Shown here in pieces: positions 33,870 to 45,910 of a stretch of DNA of 64,000 nucleotides (its first letter is position 1; each line of letters begins with the position of its first letter). Origin of the DNA: Podospora bellae-mahoneyi. Taxonomy: Eukaryota; Ascomycota; Sordariomycetes; Sordariales; Podosporaceae. Location: positions 248,001 to 312,000 of the forward strand of contig NW_026946360.1 in assembly GCF_035222275.1 (NCBI RefSeq). The letters run 5' to 3'. The position numbers and the translations under genes are program-made. The notes under the pieces are model-generated. The model did not search any database. It worked only from the letters and a program-made list of their open reading frames with translations, and was not told where the DNA came from.

Positions 33870-35069
33870 TTAAACCCACTCTAGTGAGTCTTCCTCAGCT
33901 TGACTGTTTTCAAGTCCCGTCCAGTTGGCGAGAATCCTCAACGTCGTCCACCACCTCTCTCCAAAATCGCGCACCTCTGCCGATATTTCCTGGATCTCTT
34001 CGAATTGGAGAGCCCTTTGGTCGACAACTGATCCATCCACATCCAAGTAAAGTTGGCTGGGGTCGTCGCCAAGATGGTGGTAGTATTGACCGAGTGTGCG
34101 GGCATAGTATCTTGCCTCGGACTGGGGCAACTCCTTCAACATCGCCTCCTCATCCGTTGCCGACTCGAAGGTCCATACCGTTGCGTCGAGGTGGTCGAGC
34201 ACTGTGGGAGATCGAAGCTCCCACTTCCCATCTGAAGGCCTTTGCTCCAGTTGAGTTCGCCACTCCTGGGTGACAAAGTTGAGTATGCCGCCGTGAGTGC
34301 ACACTACAATCCGTGGGGTGTCATGCCTCCCTTGTGCTTGATGAACCGACAGGACTTTGGTGGCCCACTCCCGGAGCCAGATCCGAGCCTCCTTCACTGC
34401 CTGGTCAATGCTGGCAAGATCCGGGATGTCGGTAACAGCACAGGTCCGATCTTCATCCGTCTGCCATCTGTTCTCGACACCCTCTGGCCAAACCATCCGG
34501 GTAATATCCACCTCCTGCTCATTGAGAATGGTAAGAGCATCTTCATCCGTGCCGCCCTTGAGTCTCAAAAATGTTACCGACTGTCGCGAAGGGGCGTTCT
34601 CGCGAACAGTCGGTATTCCAGGTATGTCCGATGGTCTTGTCGACGCTTCCATAAGGCCGGGATGGACGTAGATGCTCTTCTCAAGCTCTGGCACCCTGGG
34701 GTTCATAGGGGGTTCGCCCTGAGGGGCATGGAAGGGGCCCACGAGCTGGAAGGATGGGCAGAGACCTTGAATGGTCTCTATCGCCCTTGTGCATGGCGAC
34801 GAGACCAACAAGTAAACATTGTCTAGCTTCCCGGGCACATCCTTGTTGTAATCCAGGCAGGTCTGCGCCCCCGCGTTCGTCAAGCCATCCGGCAAGAAGA
34901 AACTCGTCCTCACGGTCTCTCTCCTCTTCTCGACGATGTGTTCCAGGTCCTCCAGACTCTCTAGTGGCGGGTAGTCGAGATTCGTCGGTACCTCGGCAAC
35001 CGATTCGGCATGTCGTTGAAAAACGATGTGCACTGATGTGATGTCGGGCACTGTTGGGATTGAACCCAT
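33870..35069 (-). CDS. Histidine phosphatase superfamily protein (phosphoglycerate mutase-like)
   Basis: Single exon, 399 aa. The catalytic His motif is VFQRHAES (R19, H20), where the classic family has RHG. The second Arg lies in SSPCTRAIET (R95) and the second His in VVCTHGGILNF (H259). These four residues are enough for the phosphohistidine mechanism. The substrate is unknown. The middle of the protein (about 120-215) is an insertion relative to small phosphoglycerate mutases, and the C-terminal 110 residues are a fungal extension with no motif I know. No targeting signal is evident, so it is probably cytosolic. The start is the ATG at 35069. Confidence 0.85.
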   Translation of the reverse strand: MGSIPTVPDITSVHIVFQRHAESVAEVPTNLDYPPLESLEDLEHIVEKRRETVRTSFFLPDGLTNAGAQTCLDYNKDVPGKLDNVYLLVSSPCTRAIETIQGLCPSFQLVGPFHAPQGEPPMNPRVPELEKSIYVHPGLMEASTRPSDIPGIPTVRENAPSRQSVTFLRLKGGTDEDALTILNEQEVDITRMVWPEGVENRWQTDEDRTCAVTDIPDLASIDQAVKEARIWLREWATKVLSVHQAQGRHDTPRIVVCTHGGILNFVTQEWRTQLEQRPSDGKWELRSPTVLDHLDATVWTFESATDEEAMLKELPQSEARYYARTLGQYYHHLGDDPSQLYLDVDGSVVDQRALQFEEIQEISAEVRDFGERWWTTLRILANWTGLENSQAEEDSLEWV

Positions 35070-36486
35070 GATTGATTGATGGAGGGATCGTAAGCTTGAG
35101 GCTGTTGCAGATGAGTATTTGGGTTTTCAAGAAGATGGATCCGAAGCGGTGATGATGGGTAGCAAGAGAGCAGCCAGCTAGGGGGTAGTGTCTTTTTTTA
35201 TGCTGATGGGTGTCGTCCCTACACCCCCTCGCATCTGCACTGCATCATGGAGGGACAGGTTCGGCAGATGAGGGGTACGCCACGAGACACAAAACCGCTG
35301 AGTGGCAGAGGGTTATGCGGCTGGTGTTGATAGTTCAGAAACATGCCACAGCAAAGTCGGAGGTGCAGTCCAATCGGACTGAGCGGTCGGCATGTCAATC
35401 GGCGGTGCCTACTCAGTTTCTCTTTCTTTTTTCTTGTCCGTTCACATCATTGTAAATTTGATGGGTTGGCCCAGGTGGGTGATCTGGTCTGAAATGGGGT
35501 ACATATTGCCTCGCGGATGGATGCAGTCGGTGGGTCGTAGCGTAGCGGGCGACCGGGACAGGTGGGGGTGGAAAAGCAAACATGAACAGGTAAACTGACA
35601 TGCCGCCGCCAAATTCTCTCCAAGCTGCAGCTACCAGCTCTCTAGCTTCCAGCCCAGCGTTGCTGCTTCGAATCGGAAAGGACTCCGTCGACAGCCCCCT
35701 CTTGTCTCAACTTATGCTGCTGCCTGCCGGCATTTGGTCACACTATATCGTCACTTTGTTACGGGACATACAGGACAACTACTCTCGTGAATTTTGCGAG
35801 GAGGTGGAGGGGATCCATTCAATGTGCCCTGTGTTGCACTTGATGAAAAGGATAACGCCCCTCCCAATCGAACACAGCAGCCAGCTTTGTGGTTGGTCCA
35901 AGTGGTGCGAGTGACAGCGCCCACCTCTGCCCTCCTCCCCCGTAATCTAGCAGCTGGGTGACATTGAAGGATGGCCAGGGTCAAGATAATCCCCGAGTCT
36001 CGATCCAACTCCAGTCCATCACCCAGATACGGCGCGCCCAATCATCATCGCCGCGATCTCCATACAACCTGCAGCCAGTCATCTGCATCCACTTGCAGAA
36101 CCCGTGGCGGGAGACCCTATTGCGCATCCATTTTGCGATATCGTCGATGCCTCGTCATATTCTACCCAGTGCCCAGATCAACTCCAGCAAGCAAGGCCAT
36201 TGTGCGCCCGAGGGTTTTGACACAGACAAAACACTATTTAATTGCTTCCTGTGTGCGAGGAGAATCTAGCGGAATCAGGTACTAGCCAGTGGGTCCCGGA
36301 AAGGGGAAGAGTCTTGTGGTGAATGCGGCAAGAAATGTCGTTTCTTTGTTCTGAGCTTCCGGTCAAGCTCTTTCAACCCGAATCGTGTTTGCTGCCAAAA
36401 TGTTCATATTCAACCTGTTTTGGTGGTTGTTCGGCCTTCACCGTCTTTTCTCGGACCCCCCCAAGATAGATGTATTGTTGCTCATC
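35070..36486. other. 1.4-kb gap between divergent genes
   Basis: Upstream of both the histidine phosphatase (minus) and the zinc-cluster protein (plus). Open frames here are short and mutually overlapping, without family features. Confidence 0.5.
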
Positions 36487-39400
36487 ATGCCACCAAAAGA
36501 GGACACTCGCAATGCTAATAATAGTCCCAATCATGATGATGGCCAAACCACGGTTGACCCTAGAGGTCTAGCGCCAGCATGGGCAGCAAACAGGACGGAT
36601 CTGATTGAAAGTCTTCCTTTCTTTAGGCAAGCGCAACAGGGGATCTATCAACATAACAGGATAATACGTGGGGCATTGCTTGATGGCCGCGAGGGGGAAC
36701 ACAGCTACTTTGACGACGATATCGTCATCATAAAACTCGATGCCGGCGGTGATATTATCAATTCTGGCTACATGCGACACTCCACATCCAGGCTGGAGGC
36801 GGCACAAAGAGCCAAAGATGAGCAGAGTCCTGTTGGGCTGATTCTTGGTAAATGCCAATCTAACCCTTCACGACCCAACTTTGTTGATGCACCGTAAAGC
36901 TAAGCTGCAAATTCTCTATTTTCAAGGATCCAATTCCGACAATCTACACCTCCGAATAGCACCCGCCAAGCCATGCAGATACGCGGTGCTCGGAGAATAT
37001 GTTCTAACCGATCTCTGGCATGAGTATCAAGAAGGTGGAGATGCCACAGTGACGATGGCCCGGTACCAGAGACGGCAGTTCCTTCAACCACCGTGGTGGA
37101 AGGCCAACAATATCGCCTCGGCTCGCTATCAAGATCAAAAGCAACGTCAGGTGCAAATTATCAGCGACCGAAAACCCACACGCAGCAGAGTTTGCGAAGA
37201 ATGTGGAGAACTATCACCGAAAAGATACAAAGTCTGGGTGTGCGCCAACCCACGATGTGAGAAATTCTCAACGGCAGAAAACGGGGAGGTCTTGTCCGAG
37301 GATGTTTTATTCTCCACGCATTGGCTGCTTGAGAGGGTAGCATCAACCAGCGAGGCAGGCCTTGACTTCGGATCCAACCGACTCAGATGCCCAACACAGC
37401 CAACTGACATGCGAAAGGGGTCAGTCTGCCCTAAATGCAGGAAATGTGTTTCGCGATTCCACTGGGCCTCGTGGATCTGTGAAGGACCATACGGGTGCGG
37501 TCATGCCGTCTCTCTGACTGTCGATATACCAGAACTCCAAAACCTCTTGAAAGAACGATCAAGAGGTTTCACTCAAGCCAGACATCCATTTCACAGCCTC
37601 CACGATCCCCGAAACCTTGAGCGGGAATTCATCAGCCACGGGATTACTTTCATTGAGTTTAAGCATGCAATGCCCGGTGGAAGCGTGATCAAGCTCCTCA
37701 AGTCCCGACCCCCCCGTACAGCTACCCCAGGCACGATATTCGACGATCTATTCAACAGTATCATCTGGGAGGCCAATCACGGAAGCCGCCTTGATCTCCA
37801 GCGCCATACAGCGTCGAATAGATTCACAGGCACCAGGATCAACAGATACGAGATCACCTTTGGAGAGAAAGGGGACCCGAGTGCATTTTATCCGGTGGTG
37901 CCTTTGGAAAATGCACCCGCGTCTGTTCAAACGGTGCTTGAAATACTCACAGAGCTGTTGGAGGAGGATATACAGGATACAACGGTGAAGCGTACAGAAA
38001 AGACCCAGGACCCCTGGTTGTTGACAGTCACCGCGTACGTGGGCGGTGAACAAAAGGAATATTTCAAGCCTGCTGGATATAACAAAGCCGGAGCCGTGAC
38101 GGCAACCCTGTGCTTGGGAAGCCCGGTGAGAATGAGATGGCGATACAGCCCTGATTACTGGAGCCACACTCAGGCAGGACGGGTGCTAGATGGCTCCCCG
38201 TTCCCAGAGACGAAGCACTTCGAGGCTCTACAACAACTCAAGGGAAGAAAAATGTCGCGCGGTGAATACGAAAAGCAGAGACAGGAGATACTGGACAGTT
38301 CTGATGGTCAATCACGGCCTCGCAATGAGATCCCGACATATTTGACTGCTGATTTGACGCATGGTGATATCCTGATCACAGAGGGTGATGCGATAGGGTC
38401 GTGCTTTGACTCGGCGGTGGAGCCACAGGGACTTTTACACATTCGACTGACAACTTTCAGGGTACAAGATGGCGATGATGACGGAAGAGGAAGAGGAAAC
38501 AGCGCGGCGAGACGGAGCACCTCTCGAAGTCGCTCAAGGGGAGGCATTTCCACACGAGCCACAAAGGCTCAGAGGGTGTCTTCTAGAACGAGAGGAACGC
38601 CGGAAAGAATATCAAAACGGATTACAAGGGGTCCCTCCAAAACACGGAGAGGCTCTTCCAAAAATCGACAAGATGAAAGCGCAGTAGAAGCAGAGAGCTC
38701 AACGCCACCCGTACCAAGACGTCGAGGCAGAAAAGCTGGTTCTCGCCAGAAGAATCAGAAAAGAAAGAGCACGTCACCAGATCACTCCAAAACGCCCAAT
38801 TCGAAAACAAGGAGAGCGGCAAAGGAAGCAAGGGATGTAGGTGAACAAAATGAAGCCCAACGATCAACAGTCAATACTAACAATTTTACTATAGAGGACA
38901 AAAGCTCAATCGGGATACACGGAATCAGTCTCCTCTTCGAATGTGTCCATAGCGTCTTCCTCCGATGGCGAATACCAAATACCCAAAAGGCAAAAGACAC
39001 AAGCTACGCTTACTACAAAGACCATGAATGCCCCAACGGGGCCTAAGCTTAGGTCGATTCTCAGAACTGCCGCCAATATGAAACCGAAGACAACCTCGAA
39101 AACATCGAGGTCAGACTCCCCCGACATACTCACGACTCTTCAACCATCTAGTACTGCCGCCACGACTTCAAAACTGAGGTCAAACTCACCCGACATACTC
39201 ACTACCTCACACCAACCATCTCACACTGCCTCTGGACATATTCCCACTCTTTCACGGAGAAGATTCATATATCAAACCCCTAAAAAGCCACAAACCAGTC
39301 CACTAAACGCGAGAGAAATAGAATATGTCGAAACAATCTTGCACCCAGGTCCCGTGCCAACCAACTTGAATTCCACGACCAAGGTTCCGGACAAGATTAA

Positions 39401-40139
39401 CCCACCTGGTCTTGAGGGAAGGTCTGTACCGCCGTTGCCTGTACCGCTCAGGCGCAACCCTCGGCCTGTGATACCATCATCAATACTGAAGCCTAGGTGC
39501 GGAAGTGCTGCTCCTGTCGTTGGCTCAAAGTCACCTGAGACACGCAAAGCACAGCACTTACCTTGGGAAATCGACACACTAGGGGTTCCTGTTCCTCCCA
39601 CGCTGCTGTCAAACCCAATACAGGACCAAGAGCGTACGGGTGGCACTGGAAAGTCCAAGGCAAATCATCCCGCACCCACAAGTCCGAACACCCACCAGTC
39701 TCCCGCCTCTTCAAATCCCCAAGTCAAGACGCCCCTCCTTCCCAGCCCACCGCCTCTCAAAAATACCATCGAGAACAACAGCCTCGTCAGCCCCCCAATC
39801 AGCAGCACCCCCACCCGGCATCTTCCGGCCACCGCTCGAAGGACAAGCACCACCATCCCACCCGCCAGCCCAACCCTCAACCGCCAGCGTTCCCTACAAC
39901 TGCAAGACCCAAACCTCAAAGTCATCACCATCTCGCCCTCTCCATCCCCCTCCCCAGCCCCAGAGCCTCAATCTTCAGCCCAAAACCATGACCGAAACAG
40001 CTACTCCAGCTCATCCTCATCCTCATCCTCATCCGAAGACGAAGACGAAGACGACAACGGCGCCTCGTACAAACTACCGGCCCCGGACAGGACGCGGTCG
40101 AGGTCGAGGTCGCTGTGGGGGAGATTGTGGTGGTCGTGA
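36487..40139 (+). CDS. Zinc-cluster protein with degenerate AlkB-like dioxygenase domain
   Basis: Exons 36487-36847, 36927-38836 and 38895-40139 give 1,171 aa. The last intron has donor GTAGGT, branch ACTAAC and acceptor TATAG, and joins two frames that would otherwise look like separate genes. Layout: N-terminal region ending before LHLRIAPAKPCRYAVLGEY (the wing seen before the zinc clusters in fungal relatives); two Cys clusters (CEECG...CANPRC from residue 210, CPKCRKC...CEGPYGCGH from 288); a region resembling the AlkB-like 2-oxoglutarate oxygenases of fungi (about 430-630, with ATLCLGSPVRMRWRY and HGDILITEGD at 599); then a 540-residue basic, Ser/Pro-rich tail with two SPDILTT motifs and a Ser run followed by acidic residues. 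The positions expected to bind iron are not His/Asp/His. An alternative ATG at 36400 would add a hydrophobic N-terminus. Confidence 0.72.
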
Positions 40140-40645
40140 GGTTTCTGCTTGGAAATGGGGGCCGCTTGAGGGCGGGGAATAAAGTTGGGATTTTGTGTAG
40201 GAGAGATGCTAGAGTGGACCAGCACGGTCCACGCTTCACCTCCATACATGCCCCTATAGGCATGTTTGAAAAGTTTTGCTGGGGTCGGTGCTGGCCTCAC
40301 AAATGTTCAGCAGGGTGGCAATGCTGGATCCCCAAAGATGTTGTCATTTATCAACAGGGTGGTTGGCGTGCACGCCCAAGGGACAGTTGAAGATATAAGC
40401 AGGAACACGTGGTTGTTGTTGTAAGGTCATAAAGGGCAACGTCTGAGCTGTAACTGAGATACTTCATATTTAACCTTGTCCTCCCATCTCCACGCATTAC
40501 TGTATTACAGCCTTACACAAGTCTCCCTTTTCCCCAGAGGCGACGCACACAGAATTCAAAGGCCAGCATTGAGTCTCCACCGAACTGCGTTTTATTGAAA
40601 CTTGTGACACTCCACGCGTTTGTGAGAGACCTCATTACCTCCGGC
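40140..40645. other. Convergent intergenic region
   Basis: The 3' regions of the zinc-cluster protein and the alcohol dehydrogenase. No gene recognised. Confidence 0.6.
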
Positions 40646-41786
40646 TTACCGACTGGTATCCAGCACATACCTTCCCACCACTTTGTTCTCCCTCATGGCA
40701 TCAAACACACCACCGAGCTCACTCATACCCACCACTTTGACCGGTGCCCTCACCAGCCCACGGAGGAAGAAGTCTATCGCCTCCACCATATCCTGTCTGT
40801 TCCCAACATAAGACCCCTTCACCTGCACCATCCTCACCACGGTGTCGAACACCGGCATGCTCACCTTGGCACCCGCTGGCATGCCAATACAAACCACCGT
40901 CCCATGAGATCTCACATACCCGGTCGCCTGTTGAAACGGCTTCTCCATCGGGGCCAGCAGCAAAACCCCATGCGGTCCCAGCCCATCCGCCGTGGCCGCC
41001 TTGACATCCGCCACCAGGTCCTTGCTCTTCAAATAATCCACATACACCTCGGCCCCCAACTTCTTGCAGCTCTCCCCCTTTTCCGGACCCCCGTCAATAG
41101 CAATGACGTGTAGGCCCATGGCCTTGGCGTACTGTGTCGCCAAACTTCCCAAGCCACCACCTGCGCCCACAATGGCCACATACTGCCCCGGCCGGGCCTC
41201 GCTCTGCTTGAGCCCAGTGTAGACCGTCAGACCGGCACACAGGATGGGCGCAGCAGCGTCCAACTCAACCCCTTTATCCTTGGGGAACTTGGCCACATGC
41301 GAGGCGTTGGCGACAGCGTACTGCTGGAAGCTGCCATCGACCGTGTACCCCGAGAGCTGCGCCTCGCTGCAGAGCATCTCCTGAGCTTGCATGCAAAAGG
41401 TGCAATGGTGGCAGGTGGAGTTGAGCCAGGGGATCCCCACGTAGTCTCCGACATCGACGCCCTGGCCCGAAGCAACCAGGCTTCCTTTGGCCACCACGAC
41501 GCCGGCGCCTTCGTGACCGCCCACCAGGGGGGTCTTGCGGGGCAGGGGCCAGTCGTTGTTGAGGGCGTGGAGGTCGGTGTGGCAGACGCCCGAGTACAGA
41601 ATATGGATCAGGATTTCTTGGGGGCCCGGAGTGGGGACGGGGATGGTTTTTAACGTCATCACTGGCGCCTTTTGTTAGCGTGTGAACATGTGAACATCTG
41701 GTAATGGAGAAGACTTGAGGGGAGACTGCACCGCCATCAGCCGTGATGACCTGAGCCTTCTGCTCTTTGGGGATATCGGGGGCCAT
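40646..41786 (-). CDS. Zinc-dependent alcohol dehydrogenase (ADH1 type)
   Basis: NAD-dependent interconversion of primary alcohols and aldehydes, probably cytosolic. Exons 41786-41732 and 41661-40646 (70-nt intron, phase 1) give 356 aa, close to yeast and Aspergillus ADH. The catalytic zinc Cys lies in [17 protein letters not shown], with GGHEGAGVV following. The structural zinc site is [17 protein letters not shown] with four Cys. The Rossmann loop is [19 protein letters not shown], and an Asp after the second strand (VIAIDGG) favours NAD over NADP. The donor GTGCAG is weak; a donor three bases on (GTCTCC) would be worse, so the N-terminal junction near residue 18 is the least certain part. 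Confidence 0.92.
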
Positions 41787-43778
41787 TGTGGATTGCTGGC
41801 GAGAGTAGAACAAGCTTGATGCGGGAAACAGTGAGAGGAGGAAAAGTTAGAAACAGAGAACGAACTTCAGTGATAGCACTACTTTAAATGCGCTTGGACA
41901 CGTCTGTTCTCACTGGATGAACGTCATGGGCTCGTCAGTTCGTCTGAGGGTTGACAGTTTTGTGCTTTGATGCCAAGCCCACTTTCATTGCAAGCCTGGT
42001 GACGTCCCGAATGCAGATCTGGTTGCTAGGAAGCTCCATCCGCATACTGGTGCGGCGGGAGACACCGATCCCGAAATCCCATACCGAGATGTCGATACAA
42101 AGTTCTGAAGCCGCCTTTGTGAGGGTTGAGATCGCAAGTGTGGAATGTGTAGGTAAAAGACACCGTCAGCCATCATCCCTCGTACGATTGGCGACGTGTC
42201 ATGGCTGGTCATGGCTGCCCATGGCGGTTGGCTGTGGCCATTGACGCAGCGTGGTTCGTATACATCCCAAAATATATCAGAAAGTTAAGAATCGAGACGC
42301 ACTTACTTCCAGAGGCATTCCCGCCGCATTCTTATGTTGCATCGGTCCTAAGGGAGACGTTGCGGAGTTTCGGAATTACATCTGAAAGGACTTCGGCCAG
42401 AAGGTGATTTTTGGAATGGGGGAGTCTAGGTCGGAGTTCAGCCAGTGGGGATATATGGCAAGTCCTTTGCCGCAGTTATTGTCAGTATCAAATTATGTGC
42501 AAGGAGCACTCGGAATGCATAAGTGTCTTAGTGCAACATCCCTCCTGAAGTGAGGGTGTTTTGTCAACATCAAAATATAAAGGTAAACCAGGCTCAGGTT
42601 CAAGGAAGTGGTTGACACGTGATTTCTGTGTAAGCCGCAACTTCTGTTGCAATGAAACATGTTTTGCCGAAAGCCACCGACTTGATCAGCCTGAAGCGGG
42701 CAGCGCGACCTGCAGACTGCCATTATTATTGGTGGGTACATACTTGGTGTAGGAATTCTAGGGCTGTACATCCAAGTGATGGTTTTGAGAAAGTCTTCTG
42801 TTGATATCTCACCATATCTCTTCTCAGGGGTGAAAGCAAGCCCAGAGTCCTTGGGTATGGTGAAATATGGCAGGGTGGTGAGAAATAGAAACAGCTGCTT
42901 GAGACAGGAAAGTCCAACATGGATCAACATCAAGGGGGCAGACCTTGGGCGGATACAGACAGAAGAGCCGGGGCCTGATGAATTGTTTTTGACATATCGT
43001 CACCAGCCAAGAACGACAGAAGGAAACAGTCAGAGATAGGGGTGCCCAACTACGTATAGTAGCATAATGAAGAACCATCGTGACTTTCGTCAAACACAGT
43101 TTTCAACTGCCCTGTGTGACGATTGTGCTCTTTTAGAGCCCTGGTGGAAGCCTTTCGAATCTCGCTGTTTTGGGATGTGCCCAAGGCAAAGGCAGGACAA
43201 GGAATACAACGCGGACCTAAACGCTGGTGGTCATCGTTGCTGCAATTGCCAAAAATACAATCTTATCACTGGGGAATATGCTAGTTGGAATATTGGAAGG
43301 CTGTAACCAGCCATTACAGCAGTACAATTCGGTCCACTCACTCAACAACTTCGAAGTAACGGCTGACACTCAGCACGCCAGGCATTCGCTGCGGATGACT
43401 GATCATCACGGGGCTTCAAGGCGTAATGGTTGTGGTGAATTCGGACCAGAAGACCCTTCCTCCTGCTCTTGACTTGCTTAAATTGCTCTTGAAGACACTC
43501 GACAGCCACGAGCCAACACTTCAATTCACTTCTATAGTGCGTTATATCACTGCTAGTCTCGCTCCCAAGTGCGGACAAATTCCCAACGCGCTATTCACTG
43601 TTGGCATGATTGCTCCCGCAACAGCTATATGATTTTGACCGCAAATAAACTCTTGATTGCTTCCACTTTCCCAGAACAACTCAACCTGGGTTCCAAACTA
43701 CCTGGGTCTTCCTCCCTCGTAAGATCATCGACACCAACCCATCACTCTCCCGTTATCAACATAATCAAGGAATCCCAA
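41787..43778. other. 2-kb gap between divergent genes
   Basis: Contains a 146-codon open frame on the minus strand (42493-42933) with no recognisable motif. The rest is presumed promoter and spacer. Confidence 0.5.
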
Positions 43779-43850
43779 GTAAGTCAGATGTCTGAAATTT
43801 TATCAATCGTTCAACAGTAGCAGCTACCCAGTTACTAACGGTTTCCGCAG
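43779..43850 (+). other. Probable 5' UTR intron of the RRM gene
   Basis: Donor GTAAGT at 43779, branch ACTAAC and acceptor CCGCAG ending at 43850, 13 nt before the ATG. The upstream exon is not in frame with the protein, so the intron is probably in the leader. Confidence 0.65.
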
Positions 43851-43863
43851 GCAGCTCAGCAAA

Positions 43864-44757
43864 ATGAACTCCAACCGCTCCCGTCCCGATAGCCGGGCTG
43901 GCCGCGCCGGCGAGCGCGTTACCTTTGATGAGATAGCGCTCAGTGACGACGAACGTATCGCCACAGTTTTCCGCCCCATGAAGGCCTTAGCCAACCGTAA
44001 CGAGGCCGACGAGCAAGCGTTGGGGGACGAGCGGGAGAGTCGCGGGTTCTCCCGCAACTACCGCGGCGACATGAACAATCCCAAGAACCAGCGCGGCATG
44101 GTTTCCGACAATGAGAACACCAGCTTGTTCATCACCCGGTTGCCTGCGGATGTCACCCCCGCTCAGCTCTTGAAAGCCCTCGCCCCCCATGGACCTTTCG
44201 GGAGGGTTTGGTCAGTCCACATCATCCCTGCCAATGCCGACAAGGGCCAGACTGGGGCCGCGGCAAAGCTCATAATGTTCGATCGCGCTGGGGCTGAGGC
44301 GGTATACAACTTCATTCACCGCGGCGGTCTTTCTTTCTACAATGGGTCGACCAGGATCCGAGCGATTGTCTCCTGGAACCAGGTCAAGTCACCGCCGTCC
44401 GATCCCCGGGGCACCAAGTCGCGCGTTCTCATTATCTCAGGCCCTGCCGACTTTGTCGATGTGAAGAAGCTCAGAGCTCTGTTCAGTCGCTACTTCATCT
44501 ATCAGGAGGAGGAAGTCAAGCTTACCTCGCACCGGGACTCCAAGCATGAGATTGAGTTCAGGTTCTGCTGCTTTCACGCTCAGGCGGAGGCCGCATCGGT
44601 CTTCCTCGGACGTTTGAAACCTTCGAGTGTGTTTGTCAAGTTTGGAGCCGACCCTCTTGCTCAGCAGCCCCCAGCAAACGCTCAGGCTCGGTCGTCTGTA
44701 GCGGAGGACCGCTGGGCTCTGTTGGGTCAGCGCAGACGTGGAGGATCTAGTTCTTAA
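43864..44757 (+). CDS. RRM-domain RNA-binding protein, fungal-specific type
   Basis: Single coding exon, 297 aa. An RNA recognition motif spans about residues 86-165, with RNP2-like SLFITRLP (87-94) and an RNP1-like segment around AAAKLIMFDRAGAE. The second half (VLIISGPADFVDVKKLRALF, then a helix with many aromatic residues) looks like a second, divergent RRM-like fold. The N-terminus is Arg/Ser-rich and basic, and the C-terminus ends in a basic RRRGG stretch. Similar proteins occur in sordariomycetes, often as several paralogues; the RNA target is unknown. A spliced leader intron lies just upstream. Confidence 0.8.
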   Translation: MNSNRSRPDSRAGRAGERVTFDEIALSDDERIATVFRPMKALANRNEADEQALGDERESRGFSRNYRGDMNNPKNQRGMVSDNENTSLFITRLPADVTPAQLLKALAPHGPFGRVWSVHIIPANADKGQTGAAAKLIMFDRAGAEAVYNFIHRGGLSFYNGSTRIRAIVSWNQVKSPPSDPRGTKSRVLIISGPADFVDVKKLRALFSRYFIYQEEEVKLTSHRDSKHEIEFRFCCFHAQAEAASVFLGRLKPSSVFVKFGADPLAQQPPANAQARSSVAEDRWALLGQRRRGGSSS

Positions 44758-45451
44758 GCATTTTGGGCAATGCTTCAAGTCAACGAGGATATGGACGGCG
44801 GGCCGGTGGTGACGGAAAAGGCAACCTCGACCTAGGTACTCATCAGAAGTAGTTCACGGGTAGCCCTGCTCGATTGGTGAAAAGTCTATATATTATCACT
44901 ATTTCTTGCCATATTATCTGCCTTTCGTCTTTTTCATAAACTACGGGGATTGCCTTAATTACCTGAACTGTTCACGATGTCTGAATAGCCTCTCTACCCT
45001 TGTTGGTGAGATTTGGTGGTGGTTTCAGGGGGTGGCGTGACCACCAGCCACGTGTGGCTGAGATGTTTGATGTCACGGAGGACATTTTGTCATTGCAGTT
45101 TTTACACGTTGAGTACCAATGATTTTTAACAGCTTTGTATGAAGGGATTGGCTTTGGTGGTTATTTTGGCTCTTCCTAAATTTCCTGGTGTTGCTGAGCC
45201 CAGCGGAGTTGTTGCCTGACCAATGTCAAGATGTAGGAACAAATTACAGCCAGGACGATAATATTGTTTTGGAAGAACATGTCATGAGCAATGTCGGAGC
45301 GAATATTCATGAAAAGTAGAAGTCAAATCCGGAGCCCGACGTTGCTATCTGCTTCCTATTGTACAAACACAGTCCCAATTATCCTCTGCCAAATTGCGCC
45401 ATCAGAAATGTCATTTCATATCATGAAAGTGCGACCATCAGAATTGTCGCC
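44758..45451. other. Convergent intergenic region, RRM gene / con-10
   Basis: No gene recognised. Confidence 0.6.
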
Positions 45452-45910
45452 CTACTCCTCAGAATCGCCACCATGACTGGCGAGTCCTCCCTTTCTGCCA
45501 GCCTCGCGGGCACGCTCGCTACCGGGCTCAAAGCTACCGGAGGAAGCTTTGCCTCCCTTGGAAGCGATCTCACGCTGTGTGGCACAAAAGCAGTCAGCCA
45601 TGTCTGATGGCAATACGCGTAGCAAAGAATGGCAAGACACATACCTGCTTCTCGGGGTCCATGCTGGCAAAGCCCTGGTTGCCCGTACCGCTGTTGCCAG
45701 AGGAGGAGTCGTCGTTGGAGGCTTGAGTGCCGCCTCCGCCGTGGCTAGCCTTGCCACCCTTGGAAGCAATCTCGCGCACCTCCTCCTTGGGACTGGAGAA
45801 AAGAAGATTAGTTAGGGTTTGGCCATGTGTGTGGTGGCTGCGGGGTCGTGGGCAGAGCTAGAGGGGAGGACATACCGGTTGGCAAAGTTTCCGGGGTTGT
45901 TGCTGGCCAT
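45452..45910 (-). CDS. con-10: Conidiation-specific protein 10 (KGG repeat)
   Basis: Small hydrophilic stress protein. In Neurospora the con-10 gene is induced in conidiation and by light; KGG-repeat proteins are also stress-induced in bacteria. Exons 45910-45876, 45792-45645 and 45574-45452 give 101 aa. The sequence starts MASNNPGNFANRP and has three KGG units: EIASKGGKASHGG, REIASKGGKASSGSF and REAGRKGGLASHGG. FASMDPEKQ separates the first two. Between units one and two is a Ser/Asn/Gly-rich insert (about residues 25-42) that makes it longer than the 86-residue Neurospora protein as I recall it. Both introns are supported by canonical ends and kept frame. Confidence 0.93.

Noticed and set aside
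38943-40139. Separate Ser/Pro-rich gene downstream of the zinc-cluster protein
   Set aside because: A perfect intron (GTAGGT, ACTAAC, TATAG) at 38837-38894 joins it in frame to the upstream gene, so I treat it as the tail of that protein.
42493-42933. 146-codon minus-strand open frame
   Set aside because: No motif, and no intron signals extend it.
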